Below the pieces are notes generated by a model. The model had not been told where the DNA came from, made no database searches, and worked only from the letters and a program-made list of their open reading frames with translations. Made by a program: the position numbers and the translations under genes. A DNA stretch of 64,000 nucleotides from Gammaproteobacteria bacterium (GTDB lineage: Bacteria > Pseudomonadota > Gammaproteobacteria > JAURND01), in assembly GCA_035546635.1 (NCBI GenBank), contig DASZWJ010000028.1, positions 1 to 64,000 on the forward strand, in the 5' to 3' direction. Of this stretch, positions 1 to 8,325 are shown one piece after another (the first letter of the stretch is position 1; each line of letters starts with the position of its first letter).

Positions 1-197
1 TGTCGCCCACAACCTTACCCACACTTCGCCCACAGATAATATTGATAATATTACTATAAAATTTTTACTTATTTGGGTTAGGTGATTTCTGAGTCAACGT
101 TGGAGCCTCCTAAAGTTAGGTAAAATGATGAGGCAACGCGACATTAATTGCCGATAGGGTTTGATATGGGATTAAAATACGTTTTGGAAGTCGCACA

Positions 198-317
198 AAA
201 CGGCCAGATATTTCCAAGGTCACCCCTAAAAATTTAGGGAAAAGCGCAGCATACACAGTATGTGAGCATTTTTACTAAATTTTTAGGGGTGAGATTGGGA
301 GAATATGGGCGTTTCAA
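198..317. repeat. Long self-complementary element, copy A
   Basis: An imperfect palindrome of about 120 bp. The outer arms AAACGGCCAGATATTTCC and GGGAGAATATGGGCGTTT are near reverse complements. The inner arms CACCCCTAAAAATTTAG (221 on) and CTAAATTTTTAGGGGTG (275-291) match exactly, and the centre is GCATAC..GTATGTG. As RNA or single-stranded DNA it would fold into one long hairpin. A second copy in the same orientation lies at 2900-3020. It contains no open reading frame of note and looks like a non-autonomous palindromic (REP or MITE-like) element. The rest of 1-399 holds only A/T-rich sequence and the promoter of the next operon. Confidence 0.8.
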
Positions 318-345
318 TCCTGTGGTGAATAGTTACTTCTTAATT

Positions 346-380
346 TTGACAAGGGTCTAAATTAAGACTATATTTAGTCT
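346..380 (+). promoter_or_regulatory. Promoter and operator of the toxin-antitoxin operon
   Basis: TTGACA at 346-351, a 17-bp spacer, then TATATT at 369-374 form a near-consensus sigma-70 promoter. An inverted repeat AGACTA-TATT-TAGTCT (365-380) sits over the -10 box, where the antitoxin or the toxin-antitoxin complex of this type usually binds to repress its own operon. The SD AGGAG (388-392) and ATG (400) follow. Operator function is inferred from position. Confidence 0.75.
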
Positions 381-399
381 AACATTGCAGGAGATCATT

Positions 400-675
400 A
401 TGAAATTTTCAGAGCAAGTTCAACCTATTAGTTATCTCAAATCCCACTGTGCTGAAGTCGTCAAAAATTTGCAGGAACAGCAAGAACCCCTGATTATTAC
501 TCAGAATGGCAAAGCGGTTATGGTTATTCAGGATATAGAAAGCTATGAGAAAACTAAAGAAACATTGGCATTATTAAAAATTTTAGCTTTGGGCAATCGC
601 CAGATTGAAGAGGGTAAAGTTCAGGTGGCTACTGAAGCATTAAATAAGTTACGTAGTGGCAAAACGAGCGGCTAA
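400..675 (+). CDS. Phd/YefM-family antitoxin
   Basis: A 91-aa protein of the Phd/YefM type. The N-terminal half has the usual arrangement: a helix (SYLKSHCAEVVKNL), then strand-turn-strand (PLIITQNGKAVMVIQD), then the SYEKTKET helix. The C-terminal tail should wrap the toxin. ATG 400 is chosen over the in-frame TTG at 385 because AGGAG lies 7 nt upstream of it, while the TTG overlaps that SD. The stop codon overlaps the toxin start (TAATG), so the two are translationally coupled. It should neutralise the downstream RelE/ParE-like toxin and repress the operon through the operator at 365-380. Family assignment is confident; DNA binding is inferred. Confidence 0.9.
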   Translation: MKFSEQVQPISYLKSHCAEVVKNLQEQQEPLIITQNGKAVMVIQDIESYEKTKETLALLKILALGNRQIEEGKVQVATEALNKLRSGKTSG

Positions 676-1001
676 TGTCTTATCGAGTATTAATTACTGA
701 TAGCGCTGCAATGGATTTAGAGGATATTTATAACTATATCGCCATGCATGATGCGCCTCGAAAGGCTGATTACATATTAGGAAAAATTGAAGATGCTTTC
801 CAGAGCTTATCTGAGTTTCCAGATCGTGGGTCTTATCCCAAAGAATTATCAGCTATTGGGATATATGAATATCGAGAAATATATTTCAAACCTTATCGCA
901 TTATCTACAAAAGAGTTGAGAAAATAGTTTACATCTCTTTGATTGTCGATGGTCGACGTAGTTTCCAAACAATATTAAATCGCAGGCTATTTGAGGTTTG
1001 A
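675..1001 (+). CDS. RelE/ParE-family toxin
   Basis: A 108-aa protein with the ParE/RelE fold pattern. An N-terminal strand (YRVLITDSAAMDLEDIYNYI) is followed by a helical pair (ADYILGKIEDAFQSLSEFPDRG), then by YREIYFKPYRIIYK and IVYISLIVDGRRSF. That late R-P-YRIIY..V.I..I.DGRR pattern is closer to ParE-like than to ribosome-dependent RelE toxins, but the target (gyrase or mRNA) cannot be decided from sequence. It overlaps the antitoxin by one base. It ends 16 bp before the convergent terC-like gene. Appears full length and intact. Confidence 0.88.
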   Translation: MSYRVLITDSAAMDLEDIYNYIAMHDAPRKADYILGKIEDAFQSLSEFPDRGSYPKELSAIGIYEYREIYFKPYRIIYKRVEKIVYISLIVDGRRSFQTILNRRLFEV

Positions 1002-1016
1002 CTAATCTTACTGGAT

Positions 1017-1724
1017 TCAACTTTTCTTCTGCATTTTCCGCTGTCGCAGCATATTTAAGACCTCAACCAGCAAAGAAAAGCATATCGAGCAATAAATGTA
1101 AGCTCTGGGTATATGATAGTGGAATCCGTCAGCGACCAGCACCACGCCTATCAACAGTAAGAAACTTAAGGCCAGCATACGCACAGTAGGGTGGGCATTA
1201 ATAAAGCGGCTTAAAGGTTCGCTGCATATTATCATTAAAATAATAGCGATAATAATAGCAGTTGCCATAACAAAATAATGCTGCGTTAGGCCGATGGCGG
1301 TTAATATAGAATCCAGAGAAAAAATGATGTCTAAAATGACGATTTGCGTTACTACGGCTAGAAAACTTGAATATTTGGCTTGGGTTTTCTCAGGGGTGCT
1401 GGATTCAAACTCGTGGTGAATTTCTACGGTGGCTTTGTAGAGCAAAAACAGTCCGCCCAAAATCAAAAACAAGTCTCTTACTGAAAAGGACTGTTGCATA
1501 ATGGTAAACAGTGGCTTGGTTAAACCGATAATCCAAACCACGGAAGCCAAAAAAATCAGGCGTGTAAATAATGCGAACAATAATCCTAGTCGACGGGCAG
1601 TTTTTTGTTGTGCAAGCGGCAGACGACTGCTGGTAATTGAAAGAAAAACCAGGTTGTCAACTCCAAGAATGACTTCAAGTATAGTCAGGGTAAATAGGCT
1701 AACTAGTATATTTGTAAAATCCAT
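1017..1724 (-). CDS. TerC-family integral membrane protein
   Basis: A 235-aa protein with about seven membrane segments. It carries the two acidic TerC-type motifs: LEVILGVDNLVFLSI near residue 16 and ILDIIFSLDSILTAIG near residue 130. The acidic residues inside these membrane helices are thought to bind metal ions. Family members are linked to manganese or other metal export and to tellurite resistance. It has the length of the short YgdQ/YkoY-like TerC proteins without CBS domains. There is no convincing SD. It converges on the toxin gene, and a 36-bp palindrome lies upstream. The substrate is not determinable. Confidence 0.85.
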   Translation of the reverse strand: MDFTNILVSLFTLTILEVILGVDNLVFLSITSSRLPLAQQKTARRLGLLFALFTRLIFLASVVWIIGLTKPLFTIMQQSFSVRDLFLILGGLFLLYKATVEIHHEFESSTPEKTQAKYSSFLAVVTQIVILDIIFSLDSILTAIGLTQHYFVMATAIIIAIILMIICSEPLSRFINAHPTVRMLALSFLLLIGVVLVADGFHYHIPRAYIYCSICFSLLVEVLNMLRQRKMQKKS

Positions 1725-1755
1725 AATTTTTTATTTAAATGAGTTGGTTGATATT

Positions 1756-1791
1756 TATACCCATTACACCTCTAGAGGTGTAATGGGTATA
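1756..1791. repeat. 36-bp perfect palindrome
   Basis: Each base from 1756 to 1791 pairs with its partner around a central CTAG, with no loop. The core is CCATTACACCTCTAGAGG and its mirror. It lies between the starts of the terC-like gene and the end of yhbY. It could be a cruciform, a dimeric regulator site, or the 3' hairpin of the yhbY transcript. No T-run follows on the minus strand, so a terminator is not clear. Confidence 0.7.
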
Positions 1792-1818
1792 TCATTGTGT
1801 CAGTCAAAAACGGGTTCA

Positions 1819-2103
1819 TTATTTAGATTCTTGCTGTGGACGGTAAATCACGCTAACATGACCAATAGAGTCGATCAGGGCAGCATCATGGTATTCGCAG
1901 ATCAAAAGAACGGCCTGTTTATGGAAAGCGCGGTCTTTGCTATGGAAACGGATTTTAATCAGCTCATGGGCAGTTAGTGCTTGGGCTATTTCTTTTTGCA
2001 CAGCCTCCGTTAAGCCTTTATTTCCTATCAGTATTACAGGATTTAATCTTGTAGCCTGGATTTTTAGCTGTTTTTTTAATTTTGGAGTGATAGAAAGCAA
2101 CAT
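1819..2103 (-). CDS. yhbY: YhbY-type RNA-binding (CRM domain) protein
   Basis: A 94-aa single CRM-domain protein associated with pre-50S ribosomal subunits. The family hallmarks are the N-terminal helix (TPKLKKQLKIQATRL), the PVILIGNKGLTEAVQKEI stretch with its GxxG loop, and HELIKIRF. It is divergent from rlmE, which modifies 23S rRNA, an arrangement conserved in many gammaproteobacteria. The ATG at 2103 gives the usual family N-terminus. An in-frame GTG at 2112 would add three residues; neither start has a strong SD. Confidence 0.92.
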   Translation of the reverse strand: MLLSITPKLKKQLKIQATRLNPVILIGNKGLTEAVQKEIAQALTAHELIKIRFHSKDRAFHKQAVLLICEYHDAALIDSIGHVSVIYRPQQESK

Positions 2104-2209
2104 TTGACTCACTGGATGTTTATTGGATGGATCCCAGCAGTTTCTGGGAGGCAGAAGATTACCATTTGCCGAGTGATTTTAAATCTAATCCATAGTAAAT
2201 GAAAGAGCT

Positions 2210-2842
2210 ATGCGCCGAACCAACAGCAGTGCCCGCTGGCTAGATGAACACTTCAATGATCCTTATGTTAAACGTGCCCAAAAGGCGGGTTATCGATCCA
2301 GAGCAGCGTTTAAGCTTTTAGAGATTCAGGAGCGCGATAAACTGCTCCGTTCTGGAATGACTATAATCGATTTGGGTGCGGCGCCTGGAGGATGGGCGGC
2401 AGTAGCCAAGCAGTTGGTGGGCGAAGGGGGCAGAGTCATTGCCCTAGATATATTGCCTATGCCCGCATTAGCTGGGGTTGAGTTTATCCAGGGTGACTTC
2501 AACGAGGAAGCAGTAGAAGCCAGGTTGTTGACACACATTGACAATTGCCCAGTTGACCTTGTAATGTCTGATATGGCACCCAATATGAGTGGTATAGGCG
2601 ACGTAGATCAATCACGCTCCATGCTGCTTGCGGAACAGGCCTTAGCTTTTGCGGAAAAGGTACTAAAGCCAGGGGGTTGTTTATTGGTTAAAGTTTTTCA
2701 GGGAGCTGGATTTGATGAGTTTTTGCGGGATATGCGGGTAGGTTTTTCACAGGTGAAAATCCGCAAACCCAAAGCATCGCGTGCACGTTCAAATGAAATT
2801 TATCTACTAGGGTTTGGCTATAAACGAAGTAGGAACAGCTGA
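2210..2842 (+). CDS. rlmE: 23S rRNA 2'-O-ribose methyltransferase RlmE
   Basis: A 210-aa SAM-dependent enzyme that methylates the 2'-O of U2552 in the 23S A-loop, late in 50S assembly. The K-D-K-E catalytic tetrad is visible: Lys in [10 protein letters not shown], Asp in [10 protein letters not shown], Lys in LLVKVFQG, Glu in SNEIYLLG. The SAM site is [11 protein letters not shown] near residue 55. Length matches the family (about 209 aa). ftsH follows, as in most gammaproteobacteria (rlmE-ftsH), but here the two are separated by a 235-bp gap that holds copy B of the palindromic element. Confidence 0.96.
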   Translation: MRRTNSSARWLDEHFNDPYVKRAQKAGYRSRAAFKLLEIQERDKLLRSGMTIIDLGAAPGGWAAVAKQLVGEGGRVIALDILPMPALAGVEFIQGDFNEEAVEARLLTHIDNCPVDLVMSDMAPNMSGIGDVDQSRSMLLAEQALAFAEKVLKPGGCLLVKVFQGAGFDEFLRDMRVGFSQVKIRKPKASRARSNEIYLLGFGYKRSRNS

Positions 2843-2899
2843 TAGGTAACTATTCAGCATATTGAAGGTAACCGTTCAGGACCCTACTAAACTAGGCAT

Positions 2900-3020
2900 A
2901 AACGGTCAGAATTTTCCAAGGCTGCCCCTAAAAATTTGGGAAAAAGCGCAGCATACGTGGTTGGTATGCGAGTATTTTCCAAAATTTTTAGGGGTGAGAT
3001 TGGGAAAATCTGACCGTTTC
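2900..3020. repeat. Long self-complementary element, copy B
   Basis: The second copy of the element at 198-317, in the same orientation. Here the outer arms are near perfect: AAACGGTCAGAATTTTCC against GGAAAATCTGACCGTTT. The blocks shared with copy A include CCCCTAAAAATTT, AAGCGCAGCATAC and TTTTTAGGGGTGAGATTGGG. The central GCATAC..GTATGC closes the hairpin. Paired changes in the two arms (for example GGTCAG/CTGACC here, GGCCAG/ATGGGC in copy A) suggest selection to keep pairing. It fills the rlmE-ftsH gap, so the ftsH promoter region overlaps or abuts it. Confidence 0.8.
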
Positions 3021-3077
3021 CATCTAGGGGCTGAATGCTTATGAAGTTACATTACCATCACAACGGGTTTAAGGGGC

Positions 3078-4985
3078 ATGGCTAAAAATTTATTATTATG
3101 GCTCATCGTAGGCATAATCCTTATCACAGTGTTCAGTAATTTTGGGCCACGTCGTGAGACCGGCCAAAGACTGACCTACTCACAATTCTTACAGGCTGTA
3201 GATCAAGGTAATGTGACCAGCGTCACTATCGAAAACCAGTCAATCACGGGTACTACGCGTAGCAATACCACTTTTACCACCTATATGCCGATACAAGATC
3301 AGTATCTCTTAGGTGAGCTGATGAAAAAGGGCGTCAATGTTGAAGGCAAGCCTCCAGAACAAGAAAGCCTCTTGATGCATATATTTATTAACTGGTTCCC
3401 AATGTTGTTACTGATAGGGGTCTGGGTATTTTTCATGCGTCAGATGCAAGGTGGGGGCAGTGGTCGAGGTGGTCCGATGTCATTTGGGCGTAGTCGCGCC
3501 AGAATGTTGACTGAAGACCAGGTCAAAGTCACCTTTACTGATGTAGCCGGTTGTGACGAGGCCAAAGAAGAGGTACAAGAATTAGTCGAATTTTTGAAAG
3601 ATCCCACTAAATTCCAGAAGTTGGGCGGTAAAATCCCTTGTGGTGTTTTATTAGTAGGCGCACCTGGTACGGGTAAAACCCTGCTGGCAAAAGCGGTGGC
3701 GGGGGAGGCCAAAGTGCCATTTTTCACCATCTCAGGTTCGGATTTTGTGGAAATGTTTGTAGGTGTCGGCGCCTCAAGGGTGCGTGACATGTTCGATCAG
3801 GCCAAAAAACATGCGCCATGCATTATTTTTATTGATGAAATCGACGCAGTAGGCCGTCATCGCGGTGCTGGTTTAGGCGGCGGACATGATGAGCGTGAGC
3901 AGACATTAAACCAGTTGCTGGTGGAGATGGATGGTTTTGAAGGTAAGGAAGGCGTCATTGTGATGGCAGCAACCAATCGACCGGATGTGTTGGATCCTGC
4001 ACTATTACGTCCTGGACGTTTTGATCGTCAAGTGGTGGTGCCGTTGCCGGATATCCGTGGACGTGAGCAGATACTGACGGTACATATGCGTAAAGTGCCA
4101 TTAGCCAATGATGTGAAACCTGCAGCGATTGCGCGCGGTACACCTGGGTTCTCTGGCGCTGATTTGGCTAACCTGGTTAACGAAGCGGCTTTATTTGCTG
4201 CACGTTCCAATCGCCGTCTGGTAGGTATGGAAGAGTTTGAAAAAGCCAAAGATAAACTAATGATGGGCGCTGAACGTCGTTCCATGGTAATGAGTGAAGA
4301 GCAGAAAAAACTCACGGCCTATCATGAAGCCGGTCATGCCGTAGTTGGTTTATCTGTGCCCGATCATGATCCAGTTTATAAAGTCAGTATTATTCCCCGT
4401 GGTCGTGCATTGGGAGTGACCATGTTTTTGCCGGAGGAAGACCGCTATAGTTATTCCAAACGGCGTTTAGAAAGTCAGATTTCCGGTCTATTTGGTGGGC
4501 GTTTAGCGGAAGAATTATTCTTTGGTTTAGATCATGTGACCACTGGCGCATCAAATGATATTGAACGTGCGACTGAGATTGCTCGCAATATGGTTACGAA
4601 ATGGGGATTATCTGATAAGTTGGGTCCGTTAACTTATGGTGAAGAAGAAGGTGAGGTGTTTTTAGGTCGCTCTATGACTAAACGTCGCGAGGTTTCCGAT
4701 GCGACTGCTGAAACAATAGATGCTGAAGTACGTCTTATCATCGATCGTAATTATCAGCGGGCTAAATCGATTATTATTGAAAAAACCCCGATAATGCATT
4801 TGATGGCTGCAGCTTTGATAAAATATGAAACGATAGATGAAGATCAAATTAAAGACGTGATGTCAGGTAAGCCAGCGCGTGCACCCAAGGATTGGGACGA
4901 TTTGCATCTGGAGCCAGTTAAGGAAACTACTGAGACAAGCGGTTCAACAGGAACAAATACAACGGATCAGGAAGGGGTGAAGTAG
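3078..4985 (+). CDS. ftsH: ATP-dependent zinc metalloprotease FtsH
   Basis: A 635-aa inner-membrane AAA+ protease that degrades misassembled membrane proteins and regulators such as LpxC. Two membrane helices lie at about residues 4-22 and 98-117, with a periplasmic domain between them. Walker A GAPGTGKT is at about 194-201, Walker B IIFIDEID at about 249-256, and the second region of homology is [19 protein letters not shown]. The zinc site HEAGH is at 416-420 with the later Asp in [10 protein letters not shown]. The C-terminal 25 residues are Thr/Glu-rich. The start has GGGG close upstream. Followed by a strong hairpin at 5008-5066. Confidence 0.98.
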   Translation: MAKNLLLWLIVGIILITVFSNFGPRRETGQRLTYSQFLQAVDQGNVTSVTIENQSITGTTRSNTTFTTYMPIQDQYLLGELMKKGVNVEGKPPEQESLLMHIFINWFPMLLLIGVWVFFMRQMQGGGSGRGGPMSFGRSRARMLTEDQVKVTFTDVAGCDEAKEEVQELVEFLKDPTKFQKLGGKIPCGVLLVGAPGTGKTLLAKAVAGEAKVPFFTISGSDFVEMFVGVGASRVRDMFDQAKKHAPCIIFIDEIDAVGRHRGAGLGGGHDEREQTLNQLLVEMDGFEGKEGVIVMAATNRPDVLDPALLRPGRFDRQVVVPLPDIRGREQILTVHMRKVPLANDVKPAAIARGTPGFSGADLANLVNEAALFAARSNRRLVGMEEFEKAKDKLMMGAERRSMVMSEEQKKLTAYHEAGHAVVGLSVPDHDPVYKVSIIPRGRALGVTMFLPEEDRYSYSKRRLESQISGLFGGRLAEELFFGLDHVTTGASNDIERATEIARNMVTKWGLSDKLGPLTYGEEEGEVFLGRSMTKRREVSDATAETIDAEVRLIIDRNYQRAKSIIIEKTPIMHLMAAALIKYETIDEDQIKDVMSGKPARAPKDWDDLHLEPVKETTETSGSTGTNTTDQEGVK

Positions 4986-5007
4986 TAGGTTAATTTTTAA
5001 TTTCTCA

Positions 5008-5066
5008 TACAGCTGTAGCTTTTTTCCTTCTCCCCTTGTGGGAGAAGGAAAAAAGCTACAGCTGTA
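5008..5066. terminator. 27-bp hairpin after ftsH
   Basis: The left arm at 5008-5033 pairs perfectly with 5041-5066, and one more C-G pair closes at 5034/5040, leaving the short loop CTTGT. No clear T-run follows on the plus strand, though a run of T lies within the left arm. It could act as a terminator or 3'-end stabiliser for ftsH. It resembles the CTCCCCTTGTGGGAG hairpins at 36.2 and 46.5 kb, so it is probably one of a dispersed family. Confidence 0.6.
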
Positions 5067-5196
5067 AGAAGTTGTGCCACAAACTGGTGTTGAGACTACT
5101 TGCTTTGATAATAAAAATATAAAAATAATAAATTTCCCAGCGCAAATTGCATCACTTTCAACGTTCTCCAACCTAGTATAAACATAGAACAGACTA

Positions 5197-6072
5197 ATGA
5201 CATCTTTAAGCTGCGCCGGAAAATATCTCGATTTATCTATGCCTTGCGTCATGGGCATTCTCAACATCACTCCCAATTCTTTCTCTGCCGTTGGACGCTT
5301 TCAATCTGTAGATCAAGCGGTAAACCATGCCAAACAAATGGTTGCCGATGGCGCCGCTATTATTGATGTAGGTGGTGAACCCACAAATCCAGGGGTACAT
5401 CCAGTAGTTTCCTTGCAGGAGGAGTTGGAGCGTGTTATTCCCGTTATCACGGCATTGGCGCGTGAATTATCAGTGCCGATTTCTATCGATACCAGCAAGC
5501 CTGAAGTGATGCGTGAAGCGGTTTTGGCAGGAGCAGGTTTTATTAATGACGTGCGAGCATTGCGGGAGCCAGGGGCGCTAGAGGTTGCTTTGCAGTTGGG
5601 AGCTGCCATATGTATCATGCATATGTCTTTTCCTTATGGTAAAGACGTTGCAGTTGCGGCAGACCCTTTAGGCGTTTTTCCTATAGATAGCGTGAGTGAG
5701 TTTTTACAACAGCGTCTGGAAATTTGTGAGTCAGCTGGCATTCCACGTAGCCAGATTGTAATAGACCCAGGCATAGGTAGTGGTAATTTTGGCAAAGACC
5801 TACAGCAAAATTTGCAATTATTGGCACATTTGCATAAATTTAGAAAACTAGGCGTACCTATTTTAGTTGGGGTATCGCGAAAGATGTTTATTGGAGAGTT
5901 GCTGGATTTGCCGGCAGAAGAAAGGCTTTACGGTAGTCTAGCTGCCGCTGCAATCGCAGTAAATAATGGCGCATCTATTATTCGTGCGCATGATGTTAAG
6001 GCAACGGTAGAGGCGATCAAAGTGGCAGGGGCTATTTCTTGTGCAGTTAACACATATTTGCCAGCACAATAA
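5197..6072 (+). CDS. folP: Dihydropteroate synthase
   Basis: A 291-aa TIM-barrel enzyme that condenses 6-hydroxymethyl-dihydropterin pyrophosphate with p-aminobenzoate in folate synthesis. Recognisable elements are MGILNITPNSFS, VDVGGEPTNPG (read as IDVGGEPTNPG), SIDTSKPEVM, FINDVRAL, VIDPGIGSG, GVSRKMFIG and IIRAHDVKATVEAI. Two substrate loops depart from the common forms: NVTPDSFSDGG is NITPNSFSAVG here, and GGESTRPG is GGEPTNPG. It sits upstream of glmM, as in most gammaproteobacteria, 18 bp apart and presumably cotranscribed. The SD is weak; the chosen start leaves the usual 14 residues ahead of the first motif. Confidence 0.93.
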   Translation: MTSLSCAGKYLDLSMPCVMGILNITPNSFSAVGRFQSVDQAVNHAKQMVADGAAIIDVGGEPTNPGVHPVVSLQEELERVIPVITALARELSVPISIDTSKPEVMREAVLAGAGFINDVRALREPGALEVALQLGAAICIMHMSFPYGKDVAVAADPLGVFPIDSVSEFLQQRLEICESAGIPRSQIVIDPGIGSGNFGKDLQQNLQLLAHLHKFRKLGVPILVGVSRKMFIGELLDLPAEERLYGSLAAAAIAVNNGASIIRAHDVKATVEAIKVAGAISCAVNTYLPAQ

Positions 6073-6090
6073 CTTCCGAGGTAAATGATA

Positions 6091-7431
6091 ATGGTTCAAA
6101 CTCCAAAATATTTTGGCACTGACGGTATTCGTGGCTCTGTCGGTGCGTCATTGATTAACCCGGAATTTATCCTTAAGTTGGGTTGGGCGGCTGGCATGGT
6201 GTTAAGTCGTGGCAATGGTGGCAAGGTACTAATAGGTAAAGATACCCGGATTTCCGGTTATATGCTGGAGTCGGTGTTGGAGGCGGGTTTATCTGCAGCC
6301 GGCATAGACATTCACTTGTTGGGGCCTATGCCTACCCCTGCCATTGCTTATCTGACCCGCACTTTCCGTGCCCAAGCCGGCATTGTCATCAGTGCATCGC
6401 ATAATCCTTATTACGATAACGGCATTAAGTTTTTTTCCATTCAAGGCGTGAAGATACCTGTTGCCATTGAGCAAGCCATAGAAATTCAGTTAAGTCAGCC
6501 CATGGTCACGGTGGATTCAGCAAAACTAGGCAAAGCCGTGCGTATTGAAGACGCTGCCGGTCGCTATATCGAATTCTGTAAAAGTACCGTACCTAATGGA
6601 CTGACGCTCACTGGTATGAAAATAGTCGTTGACTGCGCACATGGTGCGACTTATCACGTAGCTCCGCATGTGTTTCGTGAATTGGGAGCTAAGGTGGTTA
6701 CTTTAGGTGCGGAACCGAATGGTTTAAATATCAATGCAAAGTGCGGTTCTACTTGTCCCGATGTATTAAGAGAAAAAGTATTGGCAGAAGATGCGCATCT
6801 AGGTATTGCATTTGATGGCGATGGTGACCGTGTGATTATGGTGGATCACAAGGGTGAGATTGTCGATGGGGATGAATTATTGTTTATCATGGTGCGTGAC
6901 AGCTACCAAAAAGGACGCTTAACAGGCGGGGTGGTAGGCACCATTATGAGTAATTTTGGCTTTGAGCTAGCAATGCGTGATTTGAAAATTAATTTTATCC
7001 GCGCTCAAGTTGGTGACCGCTTTGTGATGGAGCAACTCAAAGAGGCGGGTTGGATGCTAGGTGGTGAACCTTCAGGACATATCGTGAATTTAGGTTTAAC
7101 GACAACGGGTGATGGAATTATCTCAGCATTACAAGTCCTGCGTGCCATGTGTGAAGCCGGACAGTCTTTGCATGAAATTAAACAAGGTATGGCTAAGGTA
7201 CCGCAAGTATTGATTAATGTCCCAGTGACACAACCATTTGCCGTTGCCAATCATGAAACGATCAAACAAGCAGTGACCTATGCCGAACAAAAACTTGGCG
7301 CCTCTGGCCGGGTGTTATTGCGTGCTTCTGGGACAGAGCCGGTTATTCGTGTTATGGTAGAAGGGGAAAACGACGATCATGTCAATACATTGGCTAAAGA
7401 ATTGGTTGAGGTAGTTAAGAAACAGCAATAA
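6091..7431 (+). CDS. glmM: Phosphoglucosamine mutase
   Basis: A 446-aa enzyme that interconverts glucosamine-6-phosphate and glucosamine-1-phosphate for UDP-GlcNAc, and hence for peptidoglycan and LPS. The phosphoserine loop ISASHNP is near residue 102, the Mg site is DGDGDR, the sugar loop is GGEPSGH, and the phosphate loop [15 protein letters not shown] is near the C-terminus. ATG 6091 is preferred to the in-frame ATG 6085 because GAGGT (6078-6082) lies 8 nt upstream of it but only 2 nt from the earlier codon. Usual family length is about 445. Confidence 0.97.
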   Translation: MVQTPKYFGTDGIRGSVGASLINPEFILKLGWAAGMVLSRGNGGKVLIGKDTRISGYMLESVLEAGLSAAGIDIHLLGPMPTPAIAYLTRTFRAQAGIVISASHNPYYDNGIKFFSIQGVKIPVAIEQAIEIQLSQPMVTVDSAKLGKAVRIEDAAGRYIEFCKSTVPNGLTLTGMKIVVDCAHGATYHVAPHVFRELGAKVVTLGAEPNGLNINAKCGSTCPDVLREKVLAEDAHLGIAFDGDGDRVIMVDHKGEIVDGDELLFIMVRDSYQKGRLTGGVVGTIMSNFGFELAMRDLKINFIRAQVGDRFVMEQLKEAGWMLGGEPSGHIVNLGLTTTGDGIISALQVLRAMCEAGQSLHEIKQGMAKVPQVLINVPVTQPFAVANHETIKQAVTYAEQKLGASGRVLLRASGTEPVIRVMVEGENDDHVNTLAKELVEVVKKQQ

Positions 7432-7504
7432 TTATAAAAATAATGTGCTCTGATGATTCTGTGGGTAAGTAGCAAAAATAACAATAAAAATTGGAGAACA
7501 TCAA

Positions 7505-8296
7505 ATGAGTTACGAACTTGCTGAAGATAAAAAAAATAAATTTGATAAAAAATTTGATGCTAATGTTTTTAAATCAGACGAGCGTTTTGAGGATTGGGTT
7601 GAATCATTAATCTTTAGTCAATCAGAACGTGATGGAATGTGTTTGCTTTATGCAGCAATGCGGGGTGAAGCTGGCGTAATAAAAGCTATCATTGCCGGTG
7701 GAGTGCCTGTTGATTTCAAATCACGTAGACGTTGTGATTTTCCTCTAGAAGGCAGTCACCCTGATGATGTGCATTTTAATGTTTTGTGTGGGACTACTGC
7801 GTTGCATCTTGCTAGCACTGATAAAGTTAGAACATCATTGGTTCAGGAAATGAGGAAGAAGGGTTTACCTATTGACACCCGAGATGCTTCTGGAAGAACG
7901 CCTTTGATATGTTGTGTCATCAATAATGATATTAGGGGAATTCAATTTATGATAGATCGGGGGGCTTATGTAAGCGATCGCGATCCCACAGGTTATACTG
8001 TCTTACATCATGCCGTGTTTACTAACAATGCTGAGACTGTAAGATGTGTGCTTAATTATAGGCCTAGAATAGTGCCTGATGCATCAGGCTTAACCCCGGC
8101 CGATTATGCTCGTAACTATTCGGAGTTTTCAGCGTCTCACCCGCTATTTGTCCTGTCCCCAGCGGCAAGGCAAGGTTTCAGATCGGATTCTCCAGTGACT
8201 GCACCCAGAAACAGACTCGCAAGAACAACCCATTTAGCCTCTTCGCATTTGAAAGAAATGGCTGAATTAGATTCTTTATCACCCTCTCCGCTTTAA
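7505..8296 (+). CDS. Ankyrin-repeat protein
   Basis: 263 aa with about four ankyrin repeats between residues 45 and 205. Examples are LLYAAMRGEAGVIKAIIAGG, TTALHLAS, GRTPLICCVINNDIRGIQF and GYTVLHHAVFTNNAETVRCV. There is no signal peptide or membrane segment. The C-terminal 50 residues are Ser/Pro/Arg-rich and probably disordered. GGAG lies 10 nt upstream of ATG 7505. The gene is inserted between glmM and tpiA, which are otherwise part of a conserved housekeeping series, so it is likely an acquired or lineage-specific gene. A role in protein-protein contact is expected; secretion to a host is conjecture. Confidence 0.85.
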   Translation: MSYELAEDKKNKFDKKFDANVFKSDERFEDWVESLIFSQSERDGMCLLYAAMRGEAGVIKAIIAGGVPVDFKSRRRCDFPLEGSHPDDVHFNVLCGTTALHLASTDKVRTSLVQEMRKKGLPIDTRDASGRTPLICCVINNDIRGIQFMIDRGAYVSDRDPTGYTVLHHAVFTNNAETVRCVLNYRPRIVPDASGLTPADYARNYSEFSASHPLFVLSPAARQGFRSDSPVTAPRNRLARTTHLASSHLKEMAELDSLSPSPL

Positions 8297-8325
8297 TATT
8301 TTGAATTTATTTGTAGGAAAAAATA

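Noticed and set aside
998..1189. 63-aa open frame after the toxin gene
   Set aside because: It lies over the antisense of the terC-like gene, has no SD and starts with ATG inside the toxin stop region; a shadow.
2862..3044. 60-aa open frame before ftsH
   Set aside because: It is a translation of the palindromic element copy B; no SD and no match to a family.
4944..5276. 110-aa minus-strand frame over the ftsH-folP gap
   Set aside because: It runs through the 27-bp hairpin and the folP start; low-complexity translation with no SD.
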